From: an uncultured Gammaproteobacteria bacterium
GTDB lineage: Bacteria; Pseudomonadota; Gammaproteobacteria; Eutrophobiales; Eutrophobiaceae
Length of the DNA: 64,000 bases
Assembly: GCA_943788005.1 (NCBI GenBank)
Contig: CALSOP010000008.1
Location: 62,001-126,000, forward strand
Direction of reading: 5' to 3'
This document shows, piece by piece, positions 19,120-27,929 of the stretch (position 1 is the stretch's first letter; every line of letters begins with the position of its first letter). Below the pieces are notes generated by a model. It made no database searches. It was not told the DNA's origin and worked only from the letters and a program-made list of their open reading frames with translations. The position numbers were made by a program, and so were the translations under genes.

Positions 19120-20286
19120 ATGAACCAGATCAAAAAAATATTCTTTTTTGTCCTAGGACTTCTTCTAGTATCAATTACACTATTCAGATTTATAGTGCCG
19201 CCATGGATTGCTTGGGATAAAAACCGGGTTGAATTTTCACCTCCCTATAGCATTTCTACTGAATCACAACAATTTTATCATAGCCTGACCATTGCTGATT
19301 TACATGCGGATACTTTATTGTGGGGACGTAATATTTTAAACCGATCCAGTTTTGGTCATATTGACGTCCCGCGCCTGATTGATACTAATGTTGCTTTGCA
19401 AGTGTTTAGCGTCGTTACTAAAACACCTAAAGGCTTAAATATAAAAAGCAATAATGACAAAAGCGACAATATTACTTTGTTAGCTCTTGCTCAGGGCTGG
19501 CCATGGAAAAGTCTGGGTAGCCTAAATGAACGTGCTTTATATCAGGCGCAACAATTAAAAGTTTTTGCCGATGAATCGGGTGGTCAATTGACCATCATCA
19601 AATCCAGGGAGGATCTGGAAAATCATCTGAGTCTAAGAAAACAAAATAATTCGCTTGTCGCGGGCATACTTTCTTTAGAAGGAGCACATGCGCTGGAAGG
19701 TGATCTTCAAAACCTGACAAAACTATATGATGCAGGTTATCGTCTGATCGGTTTAACGCATTTTTTTGATAACGAGGTCGGTGGTTCTGCACATGGATTG
19801 GACAAAAATGGTTTGACCGAGTTTGGTCGTAAAGTAATTGAGCAAGCTCAAAATAATCATATGCTAATCGATTTATCACATGCTTCGTCAAAATTGATAT
19901 CTGATGTTATTAACATTACGACTCAACCGGTTATTGTCAGTCATACAGGTGTTAAAGGAACGTGTGATCGCTCTCGTAATTTAACGGATGAACAAATACG
20001 GACTGTTGCTGCTACAGGTGGATTGATAGGTATTGGATTTTGGCCAATAGCTGTCTGCGGTAAAACGGTGAAAGATATTGCGCGAGCCGCGCGTTACGCA
20101 AAAGATATTGCCGGTATCGAGCATATCGCATTGGGTTCAGATTTTGATGGTGCCGTCTCTTTGCCTTTTGATGTGACAGGGTTGCCATTGTTGATCGAAG
20201 TATTACAGAAAGAGGGTTTTAGCGAACGAGAAATACGCCTTTTCATGGGTGAAAATATCGTTAATTTTTTCATGAAAACGCTTTGA
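19120..20286 (+). CDS. Membrane dipeptidase (peptidase M19 family)
   Basis: A zinc dipeptidase of the renal dipeptidase family. An N-terminal membrane anchor (IFFFVLGLLLVSITLFRFIV) precedes a domain with the metal ligands HAD in IADLHADTLLWG, SLEGAHALEG, a distal His in IDLSHAS and VSHTG, and the final Asp in HIALGSDFDGAV. I start at the ATG at 19120 rather than the TTG one codon earlier. It is the first gene after tRNA-Thr, inside the inferred island. Its relation to the downstream operon is unknown. Confidence 0.88.
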   Translation: MNQIKKIFFFVLGLLLVSITLFRFIVPPWIAWDKNRVEFSPPYSISTESQQFYHSLTIADLHADTLLWGRNILNRSSFGHIDVPRLIDTNVALQVFSVVTKTPKGLNIKSNNDKSDNITLLALAQGWPWKSLGSLNERALYQAQQLKVFADESGGQLTIIKSREDLENHLSLRKQNNSLVAGILSLEGAHALEGDLQNLTKLYDAGYRLIGLTHFFDNEVGGSAHGLDKNGLTEFGRKVIEQAQNNHMLIDLSHASSKLISDVINITTQPVIVSHTGVKGTCDRSRNLTDEQIRTVAATGGLIGIGFWPIAVCGKTVKDIARAARYAKDIAGIEHIALGSDFDGAVSLPFDVTGLPLLIEVLQKEGFSEREIRLFMGENIVNFFMKTL

Positions 20287-20317
20287 TTGTTAAATAAATC
20301 GTATTTTTTCTGCTTTT

Positions 20318-20334
20318 CTTAAGAAGTTCTTAAG
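20318..20334 (+). promoter_or_regulatory. Direct-repeat box CTTAAG-N5-CTTAAG (PmrA/BqsR type)
   Basis: The sequence is CTTAAGAAGTTCTTAAG: two identical hexamers one helical turn apart, or TTAAG-N6-TTAAG. Salmonella PmrA is known to bind CTTAAG-N5-CTTAAG, and P. aeruginosa BqsR (Fe(II)-responsive) TTAAG-N6-TTAAG. A TAATAT -10-like element follows at 20345-20350, 10 bases past the box, the usual layout for an OmpR-type activator. The operon behind it encodes an OmpR-type regulator and kinase. Confidence 0.75.
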
Positions 20335-20382
20335 TTTTCCTTTCTAATATTTAGCCTGTACTCAATTACAGGATTTATACTT

Positions 20383-21093
20383 ATGTCAGTAGCAGCGTTT
20401 GCTAATCATGATGGTGCTTTTGTTTCCAGAAGGATTCTAACTCATTTGCCCGCTATCTCCGGTGTTAGTATTAATCTGGATAATAAATTCAGTCATCAAA
20501 GACATGTCGTTGAGTCGTATATCCATGATAAATTTCAGCAGCAGTACGGCGCTGATGTAAAACATTTTCTGCCTCATATTCTCAGCATGAAATGTAATGA
20601 GAATATGTGCGCCACAGTTGGAATACGTGCTGCAGAATCAGAACCACTTTTCCTGGAAAACTATCTTAGCTTCCCAATTGAACAGGAGATTGGCCATCAT
20701 TTTAAAACTGCTATAAAAAGGGAAAATATTGTTGAAATAGGTAATCTCGTTTCCACCTGGCGTGGTAGTAGCCAACTGTTATTTATTTTTCTGACCGATC
20801 TCTTGTGCCGTCTTAACCGTGAGTGGGTTGTTTTTACGGCAACTAAAGAAGTTGAGTTCTTGCTGAAAAAAATTAATTTCAGTCCGGTCCATCTGGCGGA
20901 GGCATCAGTAAATATGCTTAATGACGATAAAGGGATGTGGGGTAGTTATTATGATGGCAATCCAAAAGTTATGTTTGGTCATGCGCCAAGTGCAATGTCT
21001 ATTTTAAAAAACAGCAAGATATTAAGTTCTCCTTTGTCAATTTTCTCAGACAGCCTTTCAGACATCGCTGATAAGTGGAATGAAAGAAAGTGA
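20383..21093 (+). CDS. Thermostable haemolysin-like protein (T_hemolysin family)
   Basis: A 236-residue cytoplasmic-looking protein matching the T_hemolysin family by its Y(I)xxKFxxxYGAxVxxFLPHIL start, ATVGIRAA, LFLENYL, the VEIGNLVSTWRGSSQLLF block and YYDGNPKVMFG near the C-terminus. The family is named after a Vibrio haemolysin. As I recall it is distantly related to GNAT or autoinducer-synthase folds, so an acyltransferase role is possible. No signal peptide is seen. It is the first gene after the CTTAAG box, and its stop overlaps the next start (GTGA). Confidence 0.82.
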   Translation: MSVAAFANHDGAFVSRRILTHLPAISGVSINLDNKFSHQRHVVESYIHDKFQQQYGADVKHFLPHILSMKCNENMCATVGIRAAESEPLFLENYLSFPIEQEIGHHFKTAIKRENIVEIGNLVSTWRGSSQLLFIFLTDLLCRLNREWVVFTATKEVEFLLKKINFSPVHLAEASVNMLNDDKGMWGSYYDGNPKVMFGHAPSAMSILKNSKILSSPLSIFSDSLSDIADKWNERK

Positions 21094-22589
21094 AAAGTAA
21101 AACTGTAAGTTGTTTGATTCAGCTTGCTGATGAATCGCCCGATAAGATTGCATTAACTTCTGAAAATGATGAATTGACTTATAAAGAACTCTTGTCAAAG
21201 GTTTATGGCTTGTCTGATTGGTTACAACAATCAAATATTAAAACGATAGGTGTATATCTAGACAATAGTTTTGAATGGGTAATTATAGATCTAGCCTGCC
21301 TATTTGCCGATATAACGCACATTGCTTTACCTCATTTTTTTTCTGGCCAACAGTTGAAACACGTAATCGATACGGCAAAGCCAGATATCATTATTACGGA
21401 TCAACGTGAACGGTTTACAGAACTGCATGTAAGCTTTTCCAGCTTTAATAAAATTCTCGGATTAGATGTATTAAATCTTGCGACATCAAATAAAGATTTT
21501 GCATCGCCCAAACATAATAGCAAGATTACATTCACTTCAGGTACGACGGGCAATCCAAAGGGAGTTTGTCTTGAACAAGGTTTGATAGATCAAGTCACTT
21601 TAAGTCTCAAAGAACGACTTGATAACTTACCGATACGACTGCACCTTTGTATTTTGCCTTTGTCTACATTATTAGAAAACATTGCCGGACTGTATGTGCC
21701 ATTAATGAAAGGATGCTGTGTCTATGTTTCTCCTGTGCACGAACTTGGGTTTAATGGCAGCTCCGATTTTGATTCGCAATTATTTGTTTCAAAATTAAAA
21801 GAGATCAATCCAGACAGTTTAATTCTTTTACCCGAATTGTTATCTATGCTGGTTAACTTTACAGAGTTAACAAAAAGTTTACCTTTTAAGCCTGTTTTTA
21901 TTCCTGTTGGAGGCAGTAAGACGTCACCATCATTAATAGGATTAGCAAAAAAACAAGGTTGGCCTGTTTATGAAGGTTATGGCCTTTCTGAAAATGGATC
22001 TGTAGTCAGTATTAATACACCCTATATGAATAGGCTTGGCAGTGTCGGTAAACCTCTCCCCCATTTGAAAGTAGAAATAATTGGCGATGAGATTTGTATT
22101 TTTGGCGATCATAACTCCGACTACCTAAACGAAGTGGGAATAACTGATGATTGCTTGCGAACTGGTGATCTAGGTCATCTAGATGATGATGGCTATCTAT
22201 ATGTCACCGGACGAAAAAAGAATTTAATAATAACGAGCTATGGTAGAAATATCTCTCCTGAATGGATTGAGAGTGAATTAGTGTTATCGCCCTCCATTGC
22301 GCAATGTTTAGTTTATGGCGATGCAAAGCCATTTTGTTCAGCAATTATTATCCCTCGAACGGCAATGGTGAAACATTCAGAAATCAATAATGCAATTAAT
22401 GAACTTAATAAAACATTGCCGGATTATGCCGAAATAAAATCTTGGTTCTTCGCCGACGAACCGTTCAAAGTGAGCAATGGATTATTAACTGCGAATGGCA
22501 GACCTAAGCGACTCGATATTGCTTTTCGTTATCAAAATGAAATCAAAGACATTTATGAAACAAAATTTGTTTCAGGAGTATCATCATGA
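21090..22589 (+). CDS. AMP-binding acyl-CoA/acyl-acid ligase
   Basis: An ANL-superfamily adenylating enzyme, 499 residues, GTG start overlapping the preceding stop. Motifs in order: P-loop FTSGTTGNPKGVC (near residue 150), YEGYGLSENGS, RTGDLGHLDDDGYLYVTGRKK, and a C-terminal NGRPKR with the likely catalytic lysine. It probably activates a fatty or other carboxylic acid; the substrate cannot be read. It overlaps the next gene by 4 bases (ATGA). Confidence 0.9.
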   Translation: MKSKTVSCLIQLADESPDKIALTSENDELTYKELLSKVYGLSDWLQQSNIKTIGVYLDNSFEWVIIDLACLFADITHIALPHFFSGQQLKHVIDTAKPDIIITDQRERFTELHVSFSSFNKILGLDVLNLATSNKDFASPKHNSKITFTSGTTGNPKGVCLEQGLIDQVTLSLKERLDNLPIRLHLCILPLSTLLENIAGLYVPLMKGCCVYVSPVHELGFNGSSDFDSQLFVSKLKEINPDSLILLPELLSMLVNFTELTKSLPFKPVFIPVGGSKTSPSLIGLAKKQGWPVYEGYGLSENGSVVSINTPYMNRLGSVGKPLPHLKVEIIGDEICIFGDHNSDYLNEVGITDDCLRTGDLGHLDDDGYLYVTGRKKNLIITSYGRNISPEWIESELVLSPSIAQCLVYGDAKPFCSAIIIPRTAMVKHSEINNAINELNKTLPDYAEIKSWFFADEPFKVSNGLLTANGRPKRLDIAFRYQNEIKDIYETKFVSGVSS

Positions 22590-23251
22590 GTTTTTACGAA
22601 CAACTTGTTAATCAAACAGAATCAGCACGTGAATATCTGCTTTCATCACCAATTTTCGCGCGTACATTCAGTGGTGACATTACAAAGGTTGACTATGTCG
22701 CTTTTTTAACAGAAGCATACTATCACGTTAGACATACTGTTCCCTTGTTAATGGCAACAGGCTCAAGATTGACGATGGAGCAGGAATGGTTAAGAGAAGC
22801 TGTTGCCGAGTATATTGAAGAAGAGACAGGTCATCAGGAATGGATACTAAATGATATAGCAGCAGCGGGAGGAGATAAGGAAGCGGTTCGTCATGGCACA
22901 CCAAAAATGCAAACCGAGCTGATGGTGTCCTATGCCTACGATACTATCCAACGTAATAATCCATTGGGTTTTTTTGGCATGGTATTAGTATTGGAAGGAA
23001 CCAGTATCAAGTTGGCAACTAATGCTGCTGGTATTATCAAAGAAACATTAAAATTGCCAGACAGTACTTTTAGCTACCTTACCTCTCACGGCAGTCTTGA
23101 CATAGAACACATGGAGTTCTTCGAATCATTAATGGATCGCATTACCGACAAAGATGATCAGGAAGCCATTATTCATGCTGCCACTACGTTTTATCATTTA
23201 TATGCTGAGATATTTCGTTCACTAGATCAAACTCAATCCAAAGCCGCTTAA
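22586..23251 (+). CDS. Haem-oxygenase-like iron-containing redox enzyme
   Basis: An all-helical 221-residue protein of the TenA/haem-oxygenase-like superfamily (iron-containing redox enzyme family). Likely metal ligands lie in YHVRHTVPLL, YIEEETGHQEW, LVLEGTS and LDIEHMEFFE, an E/H/D pattern like haem-oxygenase-fold di-iron oxidases (UndA and CADD types). Such enzymes oxidise or decarboxylate fatty acids or amino acids. Here it overlaps an AMP-ligase and precedes an SDR, suggesting a shared small pathway; the substrate is unknown. Confidence 0.82.
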   Translation: MSFYEQLVNQTESAREYLLSSPIFARTFSGDITKVDYVAFLTEAYYHVRHTVPLLMATGSRLTMEQEWLREAVAEYIEEETGHQEWILNDIAAAGGDKEAVRHGTPKMQTELMVSYAYDTIQRNNPLGFFGMVLVLEGTSIKLATNAAGIIKETLKLPDSTFSYLTSHGSLDIEHMEFFESLMDRITDKDDQEAIIHAATTFYHLYAEIFRSLDQTQSKAA

Positions 23252-23269
23252 AACATAAGGTTAATAGCT

Positions 23270-24070
23270 ATGCTAAAAGACAAAATAATATTACTTACAG
23301 GCGCAACGGGCGGTATTGGTAGCGAGATTGCTCGCTCACTAGCGGCGCAGGGTGTCCGGCTGATATTGATTGATATGCAACAACAAACACTTGATTCGTT
23401 GGCACAAATATTAAAGTCAGATACTCCTGATATTGAATTAATAGCGACAGATCTGGCTACTAGTCAAGGACGTGAGCGAGTTCGCAAAATACTTGAAGGT
23501 AAATATGAAGTGCTAGATGGCCTGATTAATTGTGCCGGTATTAATACGTTCTCTATGTTCGCTGATATGGAAGAAGAACAGGTTGAAAAAATGATCTCTG
23601 TAAATATTACTTCTCCTATCTTATTAACAAAACAATTATTACCACTGTTAAGACGTTCTGAACGTGGTCAGATAATAAATTTTGGTTCTACTTTTGGTTC
23701 AATTGCTTATCCCGGCTTTGCTATATATAGCGCAACCAAATTTGCAATGCGTGGTTTTACAGAAGCCTTGCGTAGAGAATTGGCAAAAACGAATATTACG
23801 TGTCAGCTACATTGCACCCACGCGCAACGAAAACAAAAATTAATACAGGGCCCAGTAAATGATATGAATGCAGCGCTTGGTGTCAAAATGGATGAACCCA
23901 GTGTGGTTGCTGTACAAGTTGTCGAAATGTTAAATGGAAAAAAATCATCAACACGTTATCTCGGCTGGCCGGAAAAATTATTCGTTAAAATTAACAGTGT
24001 GTTGCCTGGAATGGTAGATGGCGCATTACTCAAAAAACTCGATACGATTACACACTTTTGCATGTTCTAA
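23270..24070 (+). CDS. Short-chain dehydrogenase/reductase (internally scrambled by three inserted bases)
   Basis: An NAD(P)-dependent SDR: TGATGGIGSEIA nucleotide loop, NCAGIN, catalytic Ser in FGSTFGS and YSATK with Tyr and Lys. Residues about 177-194 do not look like an SDR. Removing one base each at ATTACGT (23798), CCC (23817-23819) and GGGCCC (23848-23853) gives NIRVSYIAPRATKTKINT, the expected family segment, and restores the frame. The open frame is thus only apparently intact. The C-terminal RYLGWPEKLFVKINSVLP resembles SDRs found with AMP-ligases. Confidence 0.88.
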   Translation: MLKDKIILLTGATGGIGSEIARSLAAQGVRLILIDMQQQTLDSLAQILKSDTPDIELIATDLATSQGRERVRKILEGKYEVLDGLINCAGINTFSMFADMEEEQVEKMISVNITSPILLTKQLLPLLRRSERGQIINFGSTFGSIAYPGFAIYSATKFAMRGFTEALRRELAKTNITCQLHCTHAQRKQKLIQGPVNDMNAALGVKMDEPSVVAVQVVEMLNGKKSSTRYLGWPEKLFVKINSVLPGMVDGALLKKLDTITHFCMF

Positions 24071-24098
24071 ACGATCTTGAAGACTTTGGAGAATCATC

Positions 24099-24745
24099 AT
24101 GAAAAAAATTATCTTTATCATTTTATTATTATCTAGTTCATTTGTTTTCGCTGAAATTTCTGATGAGGTTAAACAACTTCAGTATGAATGGGCTGAAATA
24201 AAATACAGTACCCCTGAAAAAGAGCAGGAGAAAAAATATGAGTCGTTGGTTAAAACGGCGGAAGCATTGGTAGCTAAATTACCAAATGATGTAAATGCTA
24301 TAATCTGGGAAGGAATTATTCGTTCAACGTATGCCGGTGCAAAAGGTGGTTTAAGTGCTTTGGGCCAGGTTAAAAAAGCAAAAGCCTCATTTGAACATGC
24401 AATAGAGATAAACCCCTGTCGCTTTAAATGGATCTGCATATACCCAGCCTAGGGTCATTGTATTATCAAGTTCCTGGTTGGCCGATAAGCTTCGGTGATT
24501 CGGAAAAAGCAGAAGAAATGTTACAAAAAGGATTGGAAACTAATCCAGATGGACTTGATTCAAACTTTTTCTATGGTGATTATTTAAAATCAGAAGGGAA
24601 ATATGCCGATTCATTGGCAGCACTGGAAAAAGCCATGAAAGCACCCGCCAGACCCGATCGAGAATTGGCTGATCAAGGTCGTAAAAAAGAAGTAGAATTA
24701 GAGATTGCTGAAGTACAAAAAAATGCTCAAAAAAGAATAGTCTAA
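24099..24745 (+). pseudogene. Secreted TPR-like protein, split by two one-base insertions
   Basis: It has a signal peptide (IIFIILLLSSSFVFA). Tetratricopeptide-like helices follow (VNAIIWEGIIRSTYAGAKGG, KAKASFEHAIEINP), then in another frame LGSLYYQVPGWPISFGDSEKAEEML and a final repeat. Removing one C from C4 (24413-24416) and one from C3 (24443-24445) makes a single ~215-residue protein reading EINPVALNGSAYTSLGSLYY across the break. The downstream frame is offset by two, as two insertions require. Probably an intact periplasmic protein in life; partner unknown. Confidence 0.85.
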
Positions 24746-24764
24746 ACATAAACCAACATAATGA

Positions 24765-25429
24765 ATGCATATATTACTACTAGTTGAAGACGATTCGCTT
24801 CTTGCCGATGGCATAATCAATGCGCTTGAACGGGAAAGGTTTGCGGTTAATCATGTTGCTGAAGGAAAAGCGGCACTCAATCATATTAATGTAGAGCCGC
24901 CAGATATACTCATCCTCGATTTGGGTCTGCCAGATATTGACGGCCTTGAATTACTGAAACAGCTGAGGAAAAAAAATAGCATATTGCCTGTACTTATTCT
25001 AACAGCAAGAGACTTGCTTGATGACAAACTTGAGGGGTTGGATAGCGGAGCAGACGACTATATTACCAAGCCCGTTTGAATTAAAAGAATTGATTGCCAG
25101 ACTCAGAGTTCTTGAAAGAAGAATTAGTAATGCCAATACCAGTGAAATAAGTATTGGCGATGTTTGTTTAAATACGACGACTTTACAAGCGACACTCAAT
25201 CAAGAAAGTCTGCAACTATCCAAACGCGAATATATGTTACTTAAGGCCTTAATGGAGAGTGTTGGAGCAATTCAGTCAAAAGAAAATCTGGAAGCGAAGT
25301 TATACAGTTGGGGCGAAGAGATCGCCAGTAATGCAATTGAAGTACATGTTCATAATCTGAGAAAAAAACTACCGGCCGGATACATACAAACAGTCCACGG
25401 CATGGGATACATAATAAAAAAAACAGTGA
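24765..25429 (+). pseudogene. OmpR-family response regulator, broken by two one-base insertions
   Basis: The receiver domain (LLVEDDSLLADG, phosphoacceptor in LILDLGLPDIDG, LTARD, K in YITKP) stops early at 25079. Deleting one C from CCC (25071-25073) gives YITKPFELKELIARLRVLE and continues into a winged-helix DNA-binding domain ending VHGMGYIIKK. A second extra A in the A8 run (25416-25423) removes the stop: with seven As the gene ends at TGA 25427-25429, overlapping the kinase GTG start. Probably PmrA/BqsR-like, and the likely reader of the CTTAAG box at 20318. Confidence 0.85.
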
Positions 25430-26775
25430 CTTCAATACGTTCCTTTCTTGTTGTTGTTCTTATTTCAACAATTACCTTGGTTAGTTTTTTAACAGCCTTA
25501 CATGGTTATCGTGAAAGCATGAAAGAGGCTGGCCTTTTATTTGAAGATCAATTGCTTCAAAAGGCCATGATACTGAGTGCAGTTCCTGTCAGTAATGATA
25601 TGAAAATTATTGACGTCGATCCAAATATGAAAAATATGATATCGAACAATGCATTTCAGATATTTAATAAGAATAAAAAACTTGTTATGCGTTCCAAAAA
25701 CGCACCTGATAGCGCTATGGCAGAATTTATTCCCGGTTTTTCAGAAACCAATTTTATTGGCTATCGGTGGCATGTCCTTGTACATAATGATGATTCACAA
25801 TCAAGCTGGATTATAGTCGCAGAACGAAATGACATGCGCCATCAATTAGCAGACTCGATTATTATGGAATCTGTATTTCCTATCGTTTTGTCAATTCCGC
25901 TTATTGGAATATTAGTCTGGTTGATTGTTAGTTTTAGTCTGAAGCCCATTCATGAATTGGCATCGCAATTACGTTCAAAACAGGCTACAGATTTGACGCC
26001 ACTACAAATAGATGGCGTACCGCAAGAGCTTACGACTTTAGCGTCATCAGCAAATGACCTCTTGTTACGATTAGAACGCTCATTTGCCAGAGAAAAACGT
26101 TTCAACTCTGATGTTGCACATGAACTGAGAACACCAATTGCCGCACTTAAAATTCATCTGCAGAATCTTTTAACTGATTTAAAAGAGCCTCCTGAATCAG
26201 CAGGCAAACTAGAGGAAGGGTTGCATCGCATTAACCATCTGGTTGAGCAGATTATTTTGTTAAACAGAATGACGCCCGATCATTACATGGCTAATTTTGC
26301 AAACATTGATCTGCTGGGTATTACGCGTACTGTCATCGAAGATATTCTTGATGAGATAAATGAAAAGAAACTATCGTTTGAATTTGATGGGAATCATTGC
26401 GAAACCTTTGGTGATGCTTTTGCACTTGAGACGATGATAAAAAACATTTTACGCAACGCAATTAAATATACCCCTGAAAATGGCAAAATAGTTATTCGAA
26501 TCAGAGAAAAAGAAGGCCAAAGTATGGTTCAGGTTATGGACAATGGTCCTGGTATTCCCCCTGATGAATATGAGCGTATTTTTGAACGTTTCTACCGATT
26601 GGGTGGTGATAGGCATAACTCTACAACAACAGGGTGCGGCTTGGGTTTATCAATCGTGCAGTATATTGCGGAACTTCATGAAGCAAACCTGACGCTCGAT
26701 CAGTCTGAATTTGAAACCGGTTTGTTATTTACAGTTACCTTTCCTGCAAAAAAACAAATATATGATCTTGGATAA
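25426..26775 (+). CDS. Sensor histidine kinase (PmrB/QseC/BqsS-like)
   Basis: About 449 residues from a GTG start. TM1 is near residues 4-24, then a ~125-residue periplasmic domain (LLFEDQLLQKAMILS, FIGYRWHVLVHND), TM2 (VLSIPLIGILVWLIVSF), the H-box FNSDVAHELRTPIAAL, N-box KNILRNAIKYTP, and G boxes DNGPGIP and GCGLGLSIVQ. As sequenced it is in frame with the upstream DNA-binding domain, an apparent fusion that I attribute to an extra A. The periplasmic ligand is unknown; iron is suggested by the downstream genes. I saw no exact RExxE motif in the sensor domain. Confidence 0.9.
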   Translation: MTSIRSFLVVVLISTITLVSFLTALHGYRESMKEAGLLFEDQLLQKAMILSAVPVSNDMKIIDVDPNMKNMISNNAFQIFNKNKKLVMRSKNAPDSAMAEFIPGFSETNFIGYRWHVLVHNDDSQSSWIIVAERNDMRHQLADSIIMESVFPIVLSIPLIGILVWLIVSFSLKPIHELASQLRSKQATDLTPLQIDGVPQELTTLASSANDLLLRLERSFAREKRFNSDVAHELRTPIAALKIHLQNLLTDLKEPPESAGKLEEGLHRINHLVEQIILLNRMTPDHYMANFANIDLLGITRTVIEDILDEINEKKLSFEFDGNHCETFGDAFALETMIKNILRNAIKYTPENGKIVIRIREKEGQSMVQVMDNGPGIPPDEYERIFERFYRLGGDRHNSTTTGCGLGLSIVQYIAELHEANLTLDQSEFETGLLFTVTFPAKKQIYDLG

Positions 26776-26779
26776 CATA

Positions 26780-27121
26780 ATGGAGTCTCTCAATGTCGTC
26801 ATTAGGAAACTGATAATTGCGTTTACTTTATTGTTTTGTTCTGCAGTCCAAGCAGAAACACCGACTTACGAAATAAGGATCAAAGACCATTTGTTTTTAC
26901 CTTCAAAGTTGAAAATTCCCGCTAATAAAAAAATAAAGCTCCTGATTATAAACGAAGATGTGACACCGGAAGAATTTGAAAGCTATGAGCTTAATCGTGA
27001 GAAAGTAATTATGGGAAATAGAAAAGGAATCGTTTTTATCGGTCCGCTAAAATCAGGCGTCTATCCTTTTTTCGGTGAATTTAATCCATCAACTGCACAA
27101 GGTTCGATAGAGGTTAAATAA
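26780..27121 (+). CDS. Periplasmic cupredoxin-like protein (FTR1 partner)
   Basis: A secreted protein of ~113 residues (signal MESLNVVIRKLIIAF...AVQA) with a cupredoxin_1-type domain: KDHLFLPSKLKIPANKKIKL, TPEEFESYELNREKVI, IGPLKSGVYPFFGEF and TAQGSIEV. These proteins typically sit next to FTR1 permeases and are thought to help periplasmic iron delivery. The usual FHP motif reads FNP here, so one expected metal ligand may be missing. An alternative ATG lies at 26762. It is one base from ftr1. Confidence 0.85.
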   Translation: MESLNVVIRKLIIAFTLLFCSAVQAETPTYEIRIKDHLFLPSKLKIPANKKIKLLIINEDVTPEEFESYELNREKVIMGNRKGIVFIGPLKSGVYPFFGEFNPSTAQGSIEVK

Positions 27122-27122
27122 A

Positions 27123-27917
27123 ATGCTTGTCACCGTTATCATTTTTCTAAGGGAAGTTCTTGAAGCGGCATTAATACTAAGCGTATTACTTGCAGTATCA
27201 TTTCAGTTTAAATTATCAAGAAAATGGATTTTTCCTGCACTTAGTATTGGTTTTTTGGGCGCAACAATTTCTGCTTATTTCTTAGGCGACATATCTAATC
27301 TATTGGAAGGTACAGGACAGGAAGTCATGAACTCGACGCTACTAATAACAATGTGTTTTTTAATTAATATAATTTGTATCTGGATCTGGCAATGCTTAAA
27401 TAACAACCAAGCGGCGTTTTCTACCCTCCTGGCCAAGAATATAAAAAAAATACTTATTCTTGATGTCAGTATTGCCATTATGCATGAAGGATCTGAGCTA
27501 TCTATTTATAGTTATTCATTAATACAGATGCATGATAATCACTTATCTTTAATACTCGGGGGCGGCCTTGGTCTCGGTATCGGCGCTAGTCTTGGTGCGA
27601 TTATTTATTATTTACTGATCAATATGCAGAAACGTACTTTATTAATCACAGCTATTGCTATTTTAATCCTCATCTCTGCAGGAATGGCATCACAAGCTGC
27701 GTTATATCTGATTCAATCGGGGTGGTTGCCATCGCAATTGCCACTTTGGGATACATCACAAATAATTTCGGAGCGGTCGATAGTTGGCCAGTTACTTTAT
27801 GCGCTTATTGGCTATGAAGCTACGCCATCTCCTTTACAGATATTGTTTTATTTTGCTGTCATTATTATTTGTATTTCATCGATTATTCTTACTACGAAAA
27901 CTAAACGACATAATTAA
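27123..27917 (+). CDS. FTR1-family iron permease
   Basis: An inner-membrane permease of 264 residues with about seven hydrophobic segments. The first helix contains REVLEAAL, the RExxE iron-binding motif of Ftr1/EfeU. A second degenerate site, HEGSELSIY, lies near residue 121. It takes up ferric or ferrous iron, usually with periplasmic partners; here the partner is the cupredoxin one base upstream. No EfeO, EfeB or ferredoxin gene is present. Confidence 0.9.
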   Translation: MLVTVIIFLREVLEAALILSVLLAVSFQFKLSRKWIFPALSIGFLGATISAYFLGDISNLLEGTGQEVMNSTLLITMCFLINIICIWIWQCLNNNQAAFSTLLAKNIKKILILDVSIAIMHEGSELSIYSYSLIQMHDNHLSLILGGGLGLGIGASLGAIIYYLLINMQKRTLLITAIAILILISAGMASQAALYLIQSGWLPSQLPLWDTSQIISERSIVGQLLYALIGYEATPSPLQILFYFAVIIICISSIILTTKTKRHN

Positions 27918-27929
27918 GTTTAATAATTT

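Noticed and set aside
25426-25900. RExxE iron-binding motif in the kinase periplasmic domain
   Set aside because: The nearest stretch is RESMKE, which does not fit RExxE. Iron sensing is inferred from the box and neighbours only.
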